A DNA stretch of 64,000 nucleotides from CAVYXA01 sp963846775 (GCA_963846775.1 CAWJXB010000006.1:124001-188000), one strand, 5' to 3'; shown: positions 7,439-16,484, counted from the first letter of the stretch. The notes: a model not told the origin generated them from the letters alone. A program made the numbers and translations.

Positions 7439-9553
7439 TCACTTTGGGCTCTTTGGGCTTAACAATTCATCTACCAGCGGCTGCGCGTCGTAAGCGTTTC
7501 GCAGCGCTTCGATGATCGCAGCGGAATCGACCGAGACGGCACGGGCTTGTTTGTCGGTATAAACGCAATCCAGCACCAGCGATTGAATGTTGCCGTCAAA
7601 AATGATCCCGACGAACTCGTTCGCCTTGTTCACCACCGGGCTTCCGCTGTTGCCGCCGATAATGTCCGCATCGGAAACAAAATTGAATGGTGTCGTTAGG
7701 GCAAGCTTCTCTTTCTTGTCGATCCAACGCTGCGGCAAATCGAACGGTGGCCGGTTCTCGTGCTCAACGGCGCGTTTGTAGAGATTCTCGAAATTCGTGA
7801 ATGCCGGAATCTGCTTCCCGTTCTCTTCGTAGCCGCGGATTGTTCCGTAGGAGAGGCGCAGCGTGAACGTCGCGTCAGGATAAGTGTTTGTGCCTTCGGT
7901 AGTAAACCGCGCCTTCGCGATTTCTGCGTAGGCTTGGCGTTTAATTTCTTCCTGCGCATCCCGGAGTTTTCTCGCTTGCCGTGCGGCAGGATCAACGGCC
8001 CGCGCGATCTCGATCATCGGATCGTGCGCTGCGTCGATCGCCGCTTGGCCCCCTTGGTAAAGCTTTTTCCTAAAGGCAACTTCCTTAAGCTGCGTGCTTT
8101 TGACCAGCTCGTTTGCGCGTTCGACTGGAGATTTTCCGGCAAGCACCATTTGCACAAGTGGAGTATCGCCGCCGAATTCGTCGGCCAGATCGGTCAACGA
8201 ATCCGTGAGTGTGAGCACCTCAACATCATCATAAACCGGCTCGGTCGAGAAGAGATCGAGTTCGAGTGATTCGCGATTGCTGTCGCGAAATGCCTCGAGG
8301 CGCTCTCCGTTCGGCTTCGGGCGTTCATCGGCCGCGCGCACCAGCAGACGGGCATATTTGAACAGCGTACTGTAAAATGCGCGCGGCTGTCGATAGATGC
8401 CGAACGAGGGACGCTCCATCTCAAAGTAGTCATACATTGGCGCGTTTTTTGCGATTTCCGCCTGCGCCTTTCGAATGCGATCGTAAGCGGTAATTGTCGA
8501 TTTCAGCTTCGGATCCGCCGTGATTGCGTCACGCAGTTTTTGTTCGCGCGCTTCCAGATCGTGCCAGGTTTGCGGATCAAGCAGACCGGCGAGATAGCCA
8601 TCATATCGTTTGCGGTTGTTCGTTATGCCGAAATAGTCGTCACGCACGCGCCGCGCATTTTCAAAAGTGCGTTCGCCAAAACTGTGCAGCAAAACCTCGC
8701 GTCGTTTGAATATCGACAGGACGTAGGGCAGAAAGCGGTCGCGCATGTCAGCCATTTCGGCCACGGTGAGCTGTCGATCGGTCTTGCCGGGATGTCCGCT
8801 CACGAAAGTCAATTCACCATCGCTTGGCCCGCGCGGATTGATCTTCAGAAAATTGTCGATCTTGGCCGGCTGGCCGTTTTCATAAACCCGAAAAATACAG
8901 ATATCGAGATCGAACCGTGGATACTCGAAATTATCCGGATCACCCCCGTAAAATGCGACCTGTTGCTCAGGGGCGAAGACGAGCCGCACATCGTCGTAAC
9001 GTTTGTAGCGATAGATTTGATAAACGCCGCCCTGATAGAGCGCAACCACGTCTGAGCGGAAGCCGGTCTTCTCTTTGCTCACCTTTTCAATCGCGGCAAT
9101 TGCAGCGTTGCGGGCATCTCCTGCCTGCTCCGGAGTCATGTCCGGTTTCACCGCGCTCTTGACCCGCTCGGTCACGTCCTCGATCGACATGAGCACGTTG
9201 AGCTCAAGATCGACCGCTTTCTTCTCCTGGCTGCGATCGTGCGCATAAAATCCGTCGCGGAGATAATTGTGCTGCTCGTCGCTGATTTTCTGAAGCGTGT
9301 CCGCTCCAACGTGATGATTGGTGATGACGAGGCCGGTCCCGGATATGAATGAGCCGCTCCCACCGGAGTTGAAGCGAACGCTCGATTTTTGCAGATGATC
9401 GAGCCACGCTTTGGTTGGCTCGAAATTGTATTTTTCTTTCAGTTGTTTGGTCGGTGGGGCATTGAACAGCCACATCCCTTCATCAGCCAGAGCGAACATG
9501 GCCAAACCAACCATGCACAGAATCGTGAGCAAACTCAGTTTTCCCGGAATCAT
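7439..9553 (-). CDS. S46 family serine dipeptidyl-peptidase, exported
   Basis: Secreted dipeptidyl-peptidase of the DPP7/DPP11 (S46) family, which removes N-terminal dipeptides from peptides in the periplasm or at the cell surface. The 704-residue product starts with a signal peptide (MIPGKLSLLTILCMVGLAMF). Catalytic residues: His in ITNHHVG, Asp in the FDLDICIFRVY region, Ser in GGNSGSPVV. Length matches the family (about 700-720). The downstream FDGN carries Gly where, as I recall the alignment, acid-specific DPP11 has Arg; this would suggest a preference for hydrophobic P1 residues, an inference. Convergent with thrA; its 5' side faces the sulfotransferase gene. Confidence 0.88.
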   Translation of the reverse strand: MIPGKLSLLTILCMVGLAMFALADEGMWLFNAPPTKQLKEKYNFEPTKAWLDHLQKSSVRFNSGGSGSFISGTGLVITNHHVGADTLQKISDEQHNYLRDGFYAHDRSQEKKAVDLELNVLMSIEDVTERVKSAVKPDMTPEQAGDARNAAIAAIEKVSKEKTGFRSDVVALYQGGVYQIYRYKRYDDVRLVFAPEQQVAFYGGDPDNFEYPRFDLDICIFRVYENGQPAKIDNFLKINPRGPSDGELTFVSGHPGKTDRQLTVAEMADMRDRFLPYVLSIFKRREVLLHSFGERTFENARRVRDDYFGITNNRKRYDGYLAGLLDPQTWHDLEAREQKLRDAITADPKLKSTITAYDRIRKAQAEIAKNAPMYDYFEMERPSFGIYRQPRAFYSTLFKYARLLVRAADERPKPNGERLEAFRDSNRESLELDLFSTEPVYDDVEVLTLTDSLTDLADEFGGDTPLVQMVLAGKSPVERANELVKSTQLKEVAFRKKLYQGGQAAIDAAHDPMIEIARAVDPAARQARKLRDAQEEIKRQAYAEIAKARFTTEGTNTYPDATFTLRLSYGTIRGYEENGKQIPAFTNFENLYKRAVEHENRPPFDLPQRWIDKKEKLALTTPFNFVSDADIIGGNSGSPVVNKANEFVGIIFDGNIQSLVLDCVYTDKQARAVSVDSAAIIEALRNAYDAQPLVDELLSPKSPK

Positions 9554-9611
9554 CGGCCACCATAGAGCGTCGTGGAAAGTGCGACAACTAGCCGGCGATT
9601 GGCCTTGTGCC

Positions 9612-9632
9612 GGGGAAGCTGACAGCTTCCCC
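9612..9632. repeat. Hairpin repeat, GGGGAAGCT family, copy 2
   Basis: Perfect stem GGGGAAGCT-GAC-AGCTTCCCC followed by TACAGG, in the 109-base gap between the divergent S46 peptidase and sulfotransferase genes. It matches the start of the 4562 and 21088 elements, in a minimal one-hairpin form. Confidence 0.75.
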
Positions 9633-9662
9633 TACAGGCCATTCCGATTATAAGTTGGGGCA

Positions 9663-10463
9663 ATGTTTCAAACGAAACGGCGACATAACGATCGGCTCGA
9701 TTTTATCGTCGCCGGCGCACAGAAGTCGGGAACCACCGCACTGCATTATTTTCTGTCGAAGCATCCCGACATCAGCATGGGCGACCAGCAGGAAATGCAT
9801 TTCTTCGACAACGACGAAATTTTCGCCGGGCCGATCAATTACGAATTGTTGCATCAGCACTATCCACCAGCCGGAGGATCGACCCACCTTCGCAAGGCTG
9901 CGGCGAGGCGGGCAGTCGCCGGTGATTGCACGCCGATTTACCTTTACTGGAAGCCAGCGATGGAACGGGTTTGGAAATACAATCCGCAAATCAAGCTGAT
10001 TATCCTTTTGCGTGATCCGGCCGAGCGCGCGTTTGCTCATTGGAATATGCAGCGATTTAAAGGCCGCGAGCCGCTCGATTTTCTTGACGCTTTAAAGGCA
10101 GAAAAGGAACGCGCGGAAGAAGCGGCACCGCTGCAATGCCGACGATATTCGTATGTCGATCGTGGTTTTTACGCGGAACAGCTCGAGAGGGCGTTCAAGT
10201 TTTTCCCGCGCGAACAGATGAAGATCATTAAGGCGGAAGAATTCCGGCGCAACAATCAGGAAATGCTCGATTCGGTCTTTCGGTTTCTCGGGGTGCGGCC
10301 GATCGCGATCCGGCCAAACAAAGATCGCAACGTCGTGCCGTACGAGCGTGAAATGACGCGCCAGGAACGGAAGTATCTCAGCGAGATTTTCGCCGGACAG
10401 ATTGAGAAGGTTGAGCAGCTGCTGGGCTGGGGTTGTGCCGATTGGAAAAAGAGTGGCGGGTGA
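9663..10463 (+). CDS. Sulfotransferase domain protein
   Basis: PAPS-dependent sulfotransferase that would move a sulfuryl group from 3'-phosphoadenylyl sulfate to a hydroxyl or amine of a sugar, lipid or small molecule. The 5'-phosphosulfate-binding loop is clear at residues 17-24 (AGAQKSGTTALH). The 3'-phosphate-binding region follows as LLRDPAERAFAHWN, in which the usual Arg and Ser positions read R and A. At 266 residues it is a single soluble domain. No PAPS synthesis genes are nearby, so the acceptor is unknown. Start at ATG 9663 places the loop at the usual distance from the N-terminus. Confidence 0.85.
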   Translation: MFQTKRRHNDRLDFIVAGAQKSGTTALHYFLSKHPDISMGDQQEMHFFDNDEIFAGPINYELLHQHYPPAGGSTHLRKAAARRAVAGDCTPIYLYWKPAMERVWKYNPQIKLIILLRDPAERAFAHWNMQRFKGREPLDFLDALKAEKERAEEAAPLQCRRYSYVDRGFYAEQLERAFKFFPREQMKIIKAEEFRRNNQEMLDSVFRFLGVRPIAIRPNKDRNVVPYEREMTRQERKYLSEIFAGQIEKVEQLLGWGCADWKKSGG

Positions 10464-10550
10464 GGAGGGAAGGTTATGAGATTTCAGGCGCAGAAGCACA
10501 GCCCCTTTTGTCTAGGCGTGCGGCGGACAAGATGGCTGTGCTCCGACCCG

Positions 10551-11300
10551 TCACTTTGGTGATCGTCTGAATCGCGGGTGCTCCTGCGGATCCGTTGAGA
10601 AGAGCGCTTTCGAGCGAAAGATGCGCGCGCCCTCGGCCAGGAAAAGCTTGCGCAGTTCCGGCATGAAGAAAGACCTTCCGTCCGGGCGCGGGTTGAAATC
10701 GAGCAAGAGCCTGCCGCCGGGCTTGAGCACTCGTGCCCGGATATCCTTAAGAAAGAATTTCCAATTGCTCGGAGTCCATTCGTTCCAAGTCCCATCCCGT
10801 TCACGTGTTGTGCGGTGAAAACAAATGCGGTAAGCGGTGACAAAGTCGAACTTCTCCCCGAGATCTGGTAGAGGGACGCTGGGCTCGATGCGGCAGATGG
10901 CGCGTTGAATCCCGAAGTGGCTGATGATGGCGCCAAAGAACGGATCGTCTCCGGTATCAAGACCGATGCCGCGATGGCCGAAGACCCGGCAGACATAGAG
11001 GAAGTAGCCGGCGCCGCAGCCGAGATCGAGAATACGCAATGGCGGGGCGCGGTCGAGCCAAAGGTCCTGCGCGCGCTTGACGTTGATGTCAATCCATCGG
11101 CCGACATCATCCCAGGCGTTGACTCGGCGCGCGCCGGCCCGGCGTGGATAAAGCTGACTAATTCGCGCAATCTCATCGCGATCGATCGTCGCGAGAATGC
11201 GGCCGGCATCGACCGGGTGAGCCGCTCGCGTGGCATGTTCCCACAGGCTAGCCAACGCATCGGGCGAAAAGAGTTTCTGGATTTTCTCGGCCAAGCGCAC
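10551..11300 (-). CDS. SAM-dependent methyltransferase, class I
   Basis: Soluble S-adenosylmethionine methyltransferase of unknown substrate. Motif I is LRILDLGCGAGYFL and a post-I acidic residue follows in GIGLDTGDD; LKPGGRLLLDFNP is the later beta-strand motif. The open frame reaches TTG 11573, but the part upstream of about 11300 translates a repeat element (11345-11463), so I place the start at GTG 11300 (VRLAEKIQKLF). TTG 11306 or 11294 are alternatives and no convincing ribosome site separates them. This gives about 249 residues. Divergent from the secretin gene, with the repeats lying between the two starts. Confidence 0.72.
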   Translation of the reverse strand: MRLAEKIQKLFSPDALASLWEHATRAAHPVDAGRILATIDRDEIARISQLYPRRAGARRVNAWDDVGRWIDINVKRAQDLWLDRAPPLRILDLGCGAGYFLYVCRVFGHRGIGLDTGDDPFFGAIISHFGIQRAICRIEPSVPLPDLGEKFDFVTAYRICFHRTTRERDGTWNEWTPSNWKFFLKDIRARVLKPGGRLLLDFNPRPDGRSFFMPELRKLFLAEGARIFRSKALFSTDPQEHPRFRRSPK

Positions 11301-11344
11301 AGCCAAAGCTGCAATGAAAAGGGGGAAGCAACAAACGCGAGCCG

Positions 11345-11463
11345 CTGTAGGGGCGGGCCCCCTGTCTGGAAAAAGAACGTTCAACGTCCAATGGAATTTC
11401 TTTCGAGCTTGGAGCTTGGGATTTGGTGCCTGCCCGCCCTGGCTTCGCGGGTCGTATCTACAG
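11345..11463. repeat. Composite repeat with CTGTAG...CTACAG ends
   Basis: Bounded by CTGTAGGGGCGGGC and an inverted end GCCCGCCC...TATCTACAG. The inside carries AACGTTCAACGTCCAATGG (the CCAACG phrase family) and GAGCTTGGAGCTTGGGATTTGG (the CCAAACTCC phrase family). It lies between the methyltransferase and secretin starts and probably holds both promoters. Confidence 0.6.
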
Positions 11464-11556
11464 AGCTGGTCCGAATCAGATTTAGTTATGCCTGGCTTCA
11501 AGACCGGCGGCGGGCTGGTCTGCTTCCTGCTATAACCATGCCGCACTTCATCCTCC

Positions 11557-13338
11557 ATGGGAAACTCCAACAAATTCTTGGGCTATGCGGCGGCGGCGTT
11601 GCTGTGTGCATTGTCCCTTTCACAGGCACAAACACAAACTAACGCGCTAGTTTCGACGGCCGGAACCGCGCCATCGCCCGTGGGTCAAGCCTCAGCCGAG
11701 ACCGGCAAGCCTACTGAGAACCCTCTCACGGTGGTACAGGCTTCAGCTAACACCACTGCCGCGGTCTCGCCTGCTCCGGCTGGCGCCTCTGCACCAGGCA
11801 GCGCGCCCGCGACTACCGAGCCGAACAGCGCGGCCGACAGCGGCGGCGCCGCGGTTCGAGAATTTCAAGGCGACGACGTTGGCCAGGTCCTGCGGCTGCT
11901 CGCGCGCCAGGCGAAGATCAATGTGGTCGTGAGCGAAGCTGTTACCGGCACAGTCACGATGCGCTTGGAAGACGTGACCGCATTTCAAGCCATCGAAACC
12001 ATCATTAAGGCCAAAGGCCTCTTCATGGACAAGATCGACAGTGTCTATTACGTCAAGACCGAGGCCGAACGGGCTAAGGAACCGACCGAATCCGACAGTT
12101 ACCAATTTAGTTATGCTCGGGCGAAAGAGGTGGCGCCTTTGATTGGGTCGCAACTTGCCAGCAGAGACCCGCCGCAAGTGGACGAACGCACCAATACCAT
12201 GTTTTTCCGCGAGACGCGCAGCAACATCGGTAAGATTCGCGCGGTGCTAGCGCAGATCGATAAGCCGACCAAGCAAGTCATGATCGAAGCGCGCCTGGTG
12301 GAAGTGACGGCTAATCCGAAGCAGAGCTACGGCATCAACTGGGCGGGAACGCTTGGTAGTTCCACCAGCACCCAAGTGTTTAAATTCGCGGGCAGCAACC
12401 CAGCGACTTCGCCCACGTTCGTCACCGACGCCAACGGCGTGCCCCACGAGGTTCCTGGAGTTCCGCCCCAAGCGAAATTCGACCCAGCCACTGGCAAGTT
12501 GCTCGGGACGGATTTCTTCCGGTCAACCAGCGATATCTTCAACTCGATTGCCGGTCAGTTTGCGATTCTTTCAGTCCCACAAATGTCCGCGACGCTTCGT
12601 TTGCTGAACGAAGACGCGGACGCGGAATTCCTGGCCAATCCTCGGGTCGTGACGGCGGATAACCAGCAGGCCAAAATTGAAATCACGCGAAACCAGCCCG
12701 TGCCGCAATTGAACTTTAACGAACAAACCGCGCAAGCCGTGTTCGGTGGGTTCCAAGATAAGAAATTCGGGAATACGCTTTTGGTCCGGCCATCGGTAAA
12801 CAAGGACAGCTTTATCACGTTGAGCGTCAAGCCGGAGATTAGTAACAAAGTTGGCGACCAAGCGTTTACTTTTGCGGGCGCAACGGTTACCAGCCCGATC
12901 ATCGACACCCGTTCTCTCGATTCAAACGTTCTGATCAAGAGCGGCGACACGCTGGCCATTGGCGGCCTGCTTCAGGATGAGCAGACGAAGGCACGCACGA
13001 AAGTCCCGATCCTGGGCGATATCCCGATTCTGGGTTACGCTTTTCAAGAGAAGCTCAATGCGCGTACGAAACGAAATCTGCTGGTATTTGTTACGCCAAC
13101 GATCATTGATCAGCGGTATGGGACGGGTTTGGAAGATCAGGTCTCAGGACTTCATCATAGCGGCGAAGAGTTCGCCGATCCAAATGGCTGGCGTAACAAC
13201 GCTAAAGGGGCCGTCCGTCTGGTTCCGACTTCGGAGCGGCAGCTAGCTGCCGATTACGCTAAACCCGGCATACCGCCTGCGCCGGAGGAAGCGAACGAAG
13301 TGCAATTTCGATCCTCAGCCAAAGATCGCGATTTTTGA
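11557..13338 (+). CDS. Secretin (type II secretion / type IV pilus outer-membrane channel)
   Basis: Outer-membrane secretin forming a multimeric gated pore. The 593-residue product has a signal peptide (residues 1-25), an Ala/Pro/Thr-rich stretch to about 100, an N-domain (VREFQGDDVGQVLRLLARQA), a second N-domain ending KIRAVLAQIDKP, then the secretin core from about 245. The core carries the hallmark VPILGDIPILGYAF followed by FVTPTII. It could belong to type II secretion or to type IV pili; no other apparatus genes are in the window, so the system cannot be named. The tail after the core (about residues 520-593) is short, with no visible pilotin-binding motif. Orphan location is common for such genes in this phylum, from general knowledge. 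Confidence 0.87.
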   Translation: MGNSNKFLGYAAAALLCALSLSQAQTQTNALVSTAGTAPSPVGQASAETGKPTENPLTVVQASANTTAAVSPAPAGASAPGSAPATTEPNSAADSGGAAVREFQGDDVGQVLRLLARQAKINVVVSEAVTGTVTMRLEDVTAFQAIETIIKAKGLFMDKIDSVYYVKTEAERAKEPTESDSYQFSYARAKEVAPLIGSQLASRDPPQVDERTNTMFFRETRSNIGKIRAVLAQIDKPTKQVMIEARLVEVTANPKQSYGINWAGTLGSSTSTQVFKFAGSNPATSPTFVTDANGVPHEVPGVPPQAKFDPATGKLLGTDFFRSTSDIFNSIAGQFAILSVPQMSATLRLLNEDADAEFLANPRVVTADNQQAKIEITRNQPVPQLNFNEQTAQAVFGGFQDKKFGNTLLVRPSVNKDSFITLSVKPEISNKVGDQAFTFAGATVTSPIIDTRSLDSNVLIKSGDTLAIGGLLQDEQTKARTKVPILGDIPILGYAFQEKLNARTKRNLLVFVTPTIIDQRYGTGLEDQVSGLHHSGEEFADPNGWRNNAKGAVRLVPTSERQLAADYAKPGIPPAPEEANEVQFRSSAKDRDF

Positions 13339-13360
13339 GTAGTGGTAAAAGTGTGGGGTT

Positions 13361-13400
13361 GAGAGGGGGCGGATTTCCGCAAGGGGTCCGCCCTCTTCTC
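13361..13400. terminator. Stem-loop between convergent secretin and sigma-factor genes
   Basis: GAGAGGGGGCGGA pairs with TCCGCCCTCTTCTC around a loop of about 12 bases, just after the secretin stop. There is no U-run, so it may be a repeat element rather than a classical terminator. Confidence 0.4.
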
Positions 13401-13410
13401 GCGTACTGGA

Positions 13411-13533
13411 GAAAACGTCCAACGCCCAATTGTCAGAAAGGGCGGGCGCGTGCCCATTCGGGCGGGGTGGATCGAACGGGGCACGTTTTGCCTCTGGCAT
13501 TCCGATGTTGGACGTTGGACGTTGAACGTTTTC
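13411..13533. repeat. CCAACG / GTTGGACG short-phrase repeat with inverted arms
   Basis: The left arm GAAAACGTCCAACGCCCAAT and the right arm GTTGGACGTTGGACGTTGAA are reverse-complement runs of one 7-base phrase, about 75 bases apart. Related phrases occur at 11383-11395 and 41914-42105. Confidence 0.65.
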
Positions 13534-13539
13534 TTCGCT

Positions 13540-14142
13540 CTACCCGCTCAGGTATTTGCTCAACCGTGTCCGCAATTCCGTGCGGGCACGAAATAGCAGG
13601 CTCTTAATTGCCGGAACGGTAAGATCGAGAACGTCGGCGATTTCTTCGTAACTGAGCTCCTCATACCGGCGCAAAACGAGTGCCATGCGTTGCGTCTCCG
13701 GCAGCCTCGTAATCGCGCTCTCGATGGCACGCTGAAGTTCGTTCTCCAATAGGGATGTGTCTGGACCAGGGATCACGTCGTCTTTGACAGGCCATTCTTC
13801 CGCGCCAGCGTTCGGCGGTTGCAGAGGGATATGCGGATGCCGCTTCGTCCGGCGCAGCTCGTTGAATACCAGGTTCCGCGTGATCTTTAACAGCCACGTC
13901 GTGAACTTCGCCCGATGCTTGTAGCGCGGCGCGCTTCGCCAGACCCGGATAAAAACCTGCTGCGCAATATCTTCGACATCGGAGTTGCTGCCCAGCATCC
14001 GCGCGATCGTGCCCGTGACCAGCGCCTGATGCCGCTCGATCAGTTGCTCCAACGCATCCGTATCGCCGCGCCCGACCAAGTTCATGAGGCGCACGTCCTC
14101 GGCATCCTCGGACTCAATCGGCGGTTTCGCTTCCGGAGCCAT
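13540..14142 (-). CDS. ECF-type RNA polymerase sigma factor
   Basis: Sigma-70 family factor of the extracytoplasmic-function group, directing RNA polymerase to an unknown regulon. Start chosen at ATG 14142 (MAPEAKPPIE); the open frame continues upstream only through an ATGACGAA repeat. The 200-residue product has region 2 (LMNLVGRGDTDALEQLIERH... DVEDIAQQVFIRVW) and region 4 (LPETQRMALVLRRYEELSYE then IADVLDLTVPAIKSLLFRAR, the helix-turn-helix). Region 3 is absent, as expected. No anti-sigma factor is adjacent: the neighbours are the convergent secretin and the divergent mqnE. The control signal is therefore not visible. Confidence 0.9.
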   Translation of the reverse strand: MAPEAKPPIESEDAEDVRLMNLVGRGDTDALEQLIERHQALVTGTIARMLGSNSDVEDIAQQVFIRVWRSAPRYKHRAKFTTWLLKITRNLVFNELRRTKRHPHIPLQPPNAGAEEWPVKDDVIPGPDTSLLENELQRAIESAITRLPETQRMALVLRRYEELSYEEIADVLDLTVPAIKSLLFRARTELRTRLSKYLSG

Positions 14143-14151
14143 GACCGAAGA

Positions 14152-14322
14152 TAAATGACGAATGACGAATGACGAATGACGAAGGAAGCGCGAATGCCCA
14201 AATGACGAAGAACGCTCGCAGTCGTTTCGTCTGGATCGGATGTCAGCCAGTCTGCTCGCCGAGTCAGGCTGGGTGGCCTGACATCCTAACGGCGGCTCTT
14301 CTTTCGTCATTCGTCATTTGCG
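14152..14322. repeat. ATGACGA phrase repeat with inverted arms and inner hairpin
   Basis: The left arm is AAATGACGAATGACGAATG and continues; the right arm TTTCGTCATTCGTCATTTG inverts it. Between them GGATGTCAGCC...GGCCTGACATCC forms a second inverted pair, so two repeat classes are nested. The region separates divergent sigma factor and mqnE genes and must hold their promoters. A degenerate copy of the phrase lies at 16687-16715. Confidence 0.7.
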
Positions 14323-14364
14323 TGTTGCATCGCTCGATGCCGCCATGCATCGTTTCGCGACGCA

Positions 14365-15504
14365 ATGAATTACCGGCTCATTCCAGAAAAACTGAAACCG
14401 ATCGCCGAGAAAATTGAAGCCGGCCAGCGCATTTCCGAGGCGGAGGCGGTCGATCTTTATCGGTCGAACGATCTGAACGCACTCGGCATCATGGCCAACG
14501 TCGTGCGCGAACGGAAAAACGGGAATTACGCCACGTTCATCCACAATCGCTACATCAATTATTCCAATATTTGTGTGCTCTCGTGCCAGTTCTGCGCGTT
14601 CGCTGCGAAAAAGCGCGACGCCCACGCATTTGAACATGCCGTTGGTGAGATCGTTAACGTCGTGAGTGAGGCGCTCCGGCTCGGTGTGACCGAAGTGCAT
14701 ATGGTCGGCGGTTTGCATCCGACTCTGAAAAAGGAGTGGTATATCGATCTTGTTAGCCGATTGCGCGCGCTCGATCCGGATCTCCACATCAAGGCGTTTA
14801 CCGCGATCGAGATCCGCCATCTTGCGCAACGGATTTTCAAAATGTCGATCCGCGACACGCTCGAGACATTGCGCGACGTCGGGCTCGGCTCGATCACTGG
14901 TGGCGGCGCGGAGATTTTCGATCCGGTCGTACGCGATACGATTTGCCGCGGCAAGGAAACCGCCGCCGAATGGCTTGACGTGCATCGCATCTGGCATCAA
15001 ATGGGCGGCCGCAGCACCTGCACAATGTTGTACGGCCACATCGAAACGCTCGAACAACGCGTCGATCATCTTCGACAATTACGCCAACTTCAGGATGAAA
15101 CCGCCGGGTTTACCGGCTTCATCCCGTTCGCGTTTGAGCCGCAAACGACGATTCTATCGCACATCAAACCGGCCTCCGCGTTCGCGCAACTGCGCAACCT
15201 GGCCGTGAGCCGCATTTACCTCGATAATATCGAGCATCTTACCGCGTATTGGGTCAGTCTTGGGCTGCCACTCTGCCAGGTTTCGTTAAGCTACGGCGTG
15301 GACGATCTCCACGGCACGATCATCGAGGAAAGAATTTTCCACATGGCTGGGGCAACCACGCCGCAACAGCAAAGCATTGGCGCGCTCGAGCACACCATCC
15401 GCGAAGCCGGTCGCGAACCGGTCCAGCGCGACAGCCATTATCGGCACCTAACGCCACGCGCGGCCGGAGAGCGCACTGGCCGGGCGGAACTAGCCTGCGC
15501 GTGA
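14365..15504 (+). CDS. mqnE: Aminodeoxyfutalosine synthase (radical SAM)
   Basis: Radical SAM enzyme of the futalosine route to menaquinone; it joins 3-[(1-carboxyvinyl)oxy]benzoate, the MqnA product, to adenosyl radical chemistry to give aminodeoxyfutalosine. The cluster motif is CVLSCQFCAF (C-x3-C-x2-C). The block GGGAEIFDPVVRDTICRGKE favours MqnE over its relative MqnC. Length of 379 residues is normal. The mqnA gene lies 95 bases downstream, so substrate-making and substrate-using enzymes are neighbours. Start at ATG 14365 (MNYRLIPEKLKPIAEKI) fits the family. MqnB, MqnC and MqnD are not in the window. Confidence 0.85.
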   Translation: MNYRLIPEKLKPIAEKIEAGQRISEAEAVDLYRSNDLNALGIMANVVRERKNGNYATFIHNRYINYSNICVLSCQFCAFAAKKRDAHAFEHAVGEIVNVVSEALRLGVTEVHMVGGLHPTLKKEWYIDLVSRLRALDPDLHIKAFTAIEIRHLAQRIFKMSIRDTLETLRDVGLGSITGGGAEIFDPVVRDTICRGKETAAEWLDVHRIWHQMGGRSTCTMLYGHIETLEQRVDHLRQLRQLQDETAGFTGFIPFAFEPQTTILSHIKPASAFAQLRNLAVSRIYLDNIEHLTAYWVSLGLPLCQVSLSYGVDDLHGTIIEERIFHMAGATTPQQQSIGALEHTIREAGREPVQRDSHYRHLTPRAAGERTGRAELACA

Positions 15505-15509
15505 CAGGT

Positions 15510-15600
15510 AGTGAGAAGTGAGAGGTGATTTGTGAGAAGCAGGAAGCGAAAATCGCCACTCATCGAATACCTCTCACTTCTCACCAATCACTTCTCACTT
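15510..15600. repeat. GTGAGAAGTGAGAGGTGA phrase repeat with inverted arms
   Basis: Left arm AGTGAGAAGTGAGAGGTGAT and right arm CCTCTCACTTCTCACC then ATCACTTCTCACTT are reverse complements about 50 bases apart. They fill the gap between mqnE and mqnA and run right up to the presumed mqnA start. Confidence 0.75.
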
Positions 15601-16484
15601 TGAAGTCGGCACGCCTCGGTTGCGTAAAATACCTCAACGCGTCTCCGCTCATTCACGGCTGGCCCGGGCCGGTCACATTCGATCATCCGTCCGCGCTCTG
15701 CGCCCAGCTCGCCCGTGGCGATCTCGAGATCGCCCTCGTCTCCAGCTTTGAATTTTTGCGCAACCCAATTTATCGCATTGTCGATGGTATTTCCATTTCC
15801 TCCGATGGCCCTGTTTACAGCGTGGTGGTCGCGCATCTTGGAGAACTCTCGGGGATCAAGGAAATCGAGCTCGACCCCGCTTCGGAAACGTCGGTTAACT
15901 TGCTGCGCTGTGTTCTCGCGGAGATCGGCCTAAAGCCGTGCTTGATTCGGAACATTGACTTGCAGTCTGTGCGCCCAGCCTCGAAAACATTCGGCGCTGG
16001 ACCCGGAGCAGTGGACTTTAACTCTGCTGGGGAAACCGGCAATATGCCTCTCTTTCGGACAGGGCACCGCGGGCGTCTCTTGATCGGCGATCAAGCACTG
16101 CGTTTTCGTCACGAGCACGAGAACGAATTCCACTTTTGGGATCTTGGTGAAGAATGGAAAAAGCTTGTCGATCTTCCATTCGTTTACGCGTTTTGGCTGA
16201 TTCGGCCCGAAGTTGAAGATCCGAAATCCATTGCCAATCGCTTGCGCGAATTGCGTGACGAGAACCTAGCAAATCTCGATAACCTGATCACGTCAGTTAT
16301 GCCCGGGACCGGTGATTCCGATCGAGGAAAGGGGATCGACGCTGCTTTTTGTTCCCGCTATTTCCGAAAGAACATTCGATTCAGCTTTGGGCAGCGAGAA
16401 AAGCAGGGTCTGGGGACGTTTACCCGGCTATGCACAAAACACGGCCTTACCCCAAACCAGGCTCTCGTGTTCGATCTCGTTTAG
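15600..16484 (+). CDS. mqnA: Chorismate dehydratase
   Basis: First enzyme of the futalosine menaquinone pathway, dehydrating chorismate to 3-[(1-carboxyvinyl)oxy]benzoate. It has the periplasmic-binding-protein-like fold. Conserved blocks: GCVKYLNASPLIHGW near the N-terminus, EIALVSSFEFLRNP, DGPVYSVVV, LDPASETSVNLLR, RLLIGDQAL and FSFGQREKQGL. I start at TTG 15600 because everything upstream in frame translates the GTGAGAAG repeat. Two stretches look extra compared with my memory of the family: about 30 residues before RLLIGDQ and about 12 before the FCSRYFRK block. Neither breaks the frame. Confidence 0.85.
   Translation: MKSARLGCVKYLNASPLIHGWPGPVTFDHPSALCAQLARGDLEIALVSSFEFLRNPIYRIVDGISISSDGPVYSVVVAHLGELSGIKEIELDPASETSVNLLRCVLAEIGLKPCLIRNIDLQSVRPASKTFGAGPGAVDFNSAGETGNMPLFRTGHRGRLLIGDQALRFRHEHENEFHFWDLGEEWKKLVDLPFVYAFWLIRPEVEDPKSIANRLRELRDENLANLDNLITSVMPGTGDSDRGKGIDAAFCSRYFRKNIRFSFGQREKQGLGTFTRLCTKHGLTPNQALVFDLV

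Noticed and set aside
10484..11314. 276-codon minus-strand frame in another phase over the methyltransferase
   Set aside because: Ser/Arg-rich and without a motif, while the overlapping frame has the SAM-binding signature.
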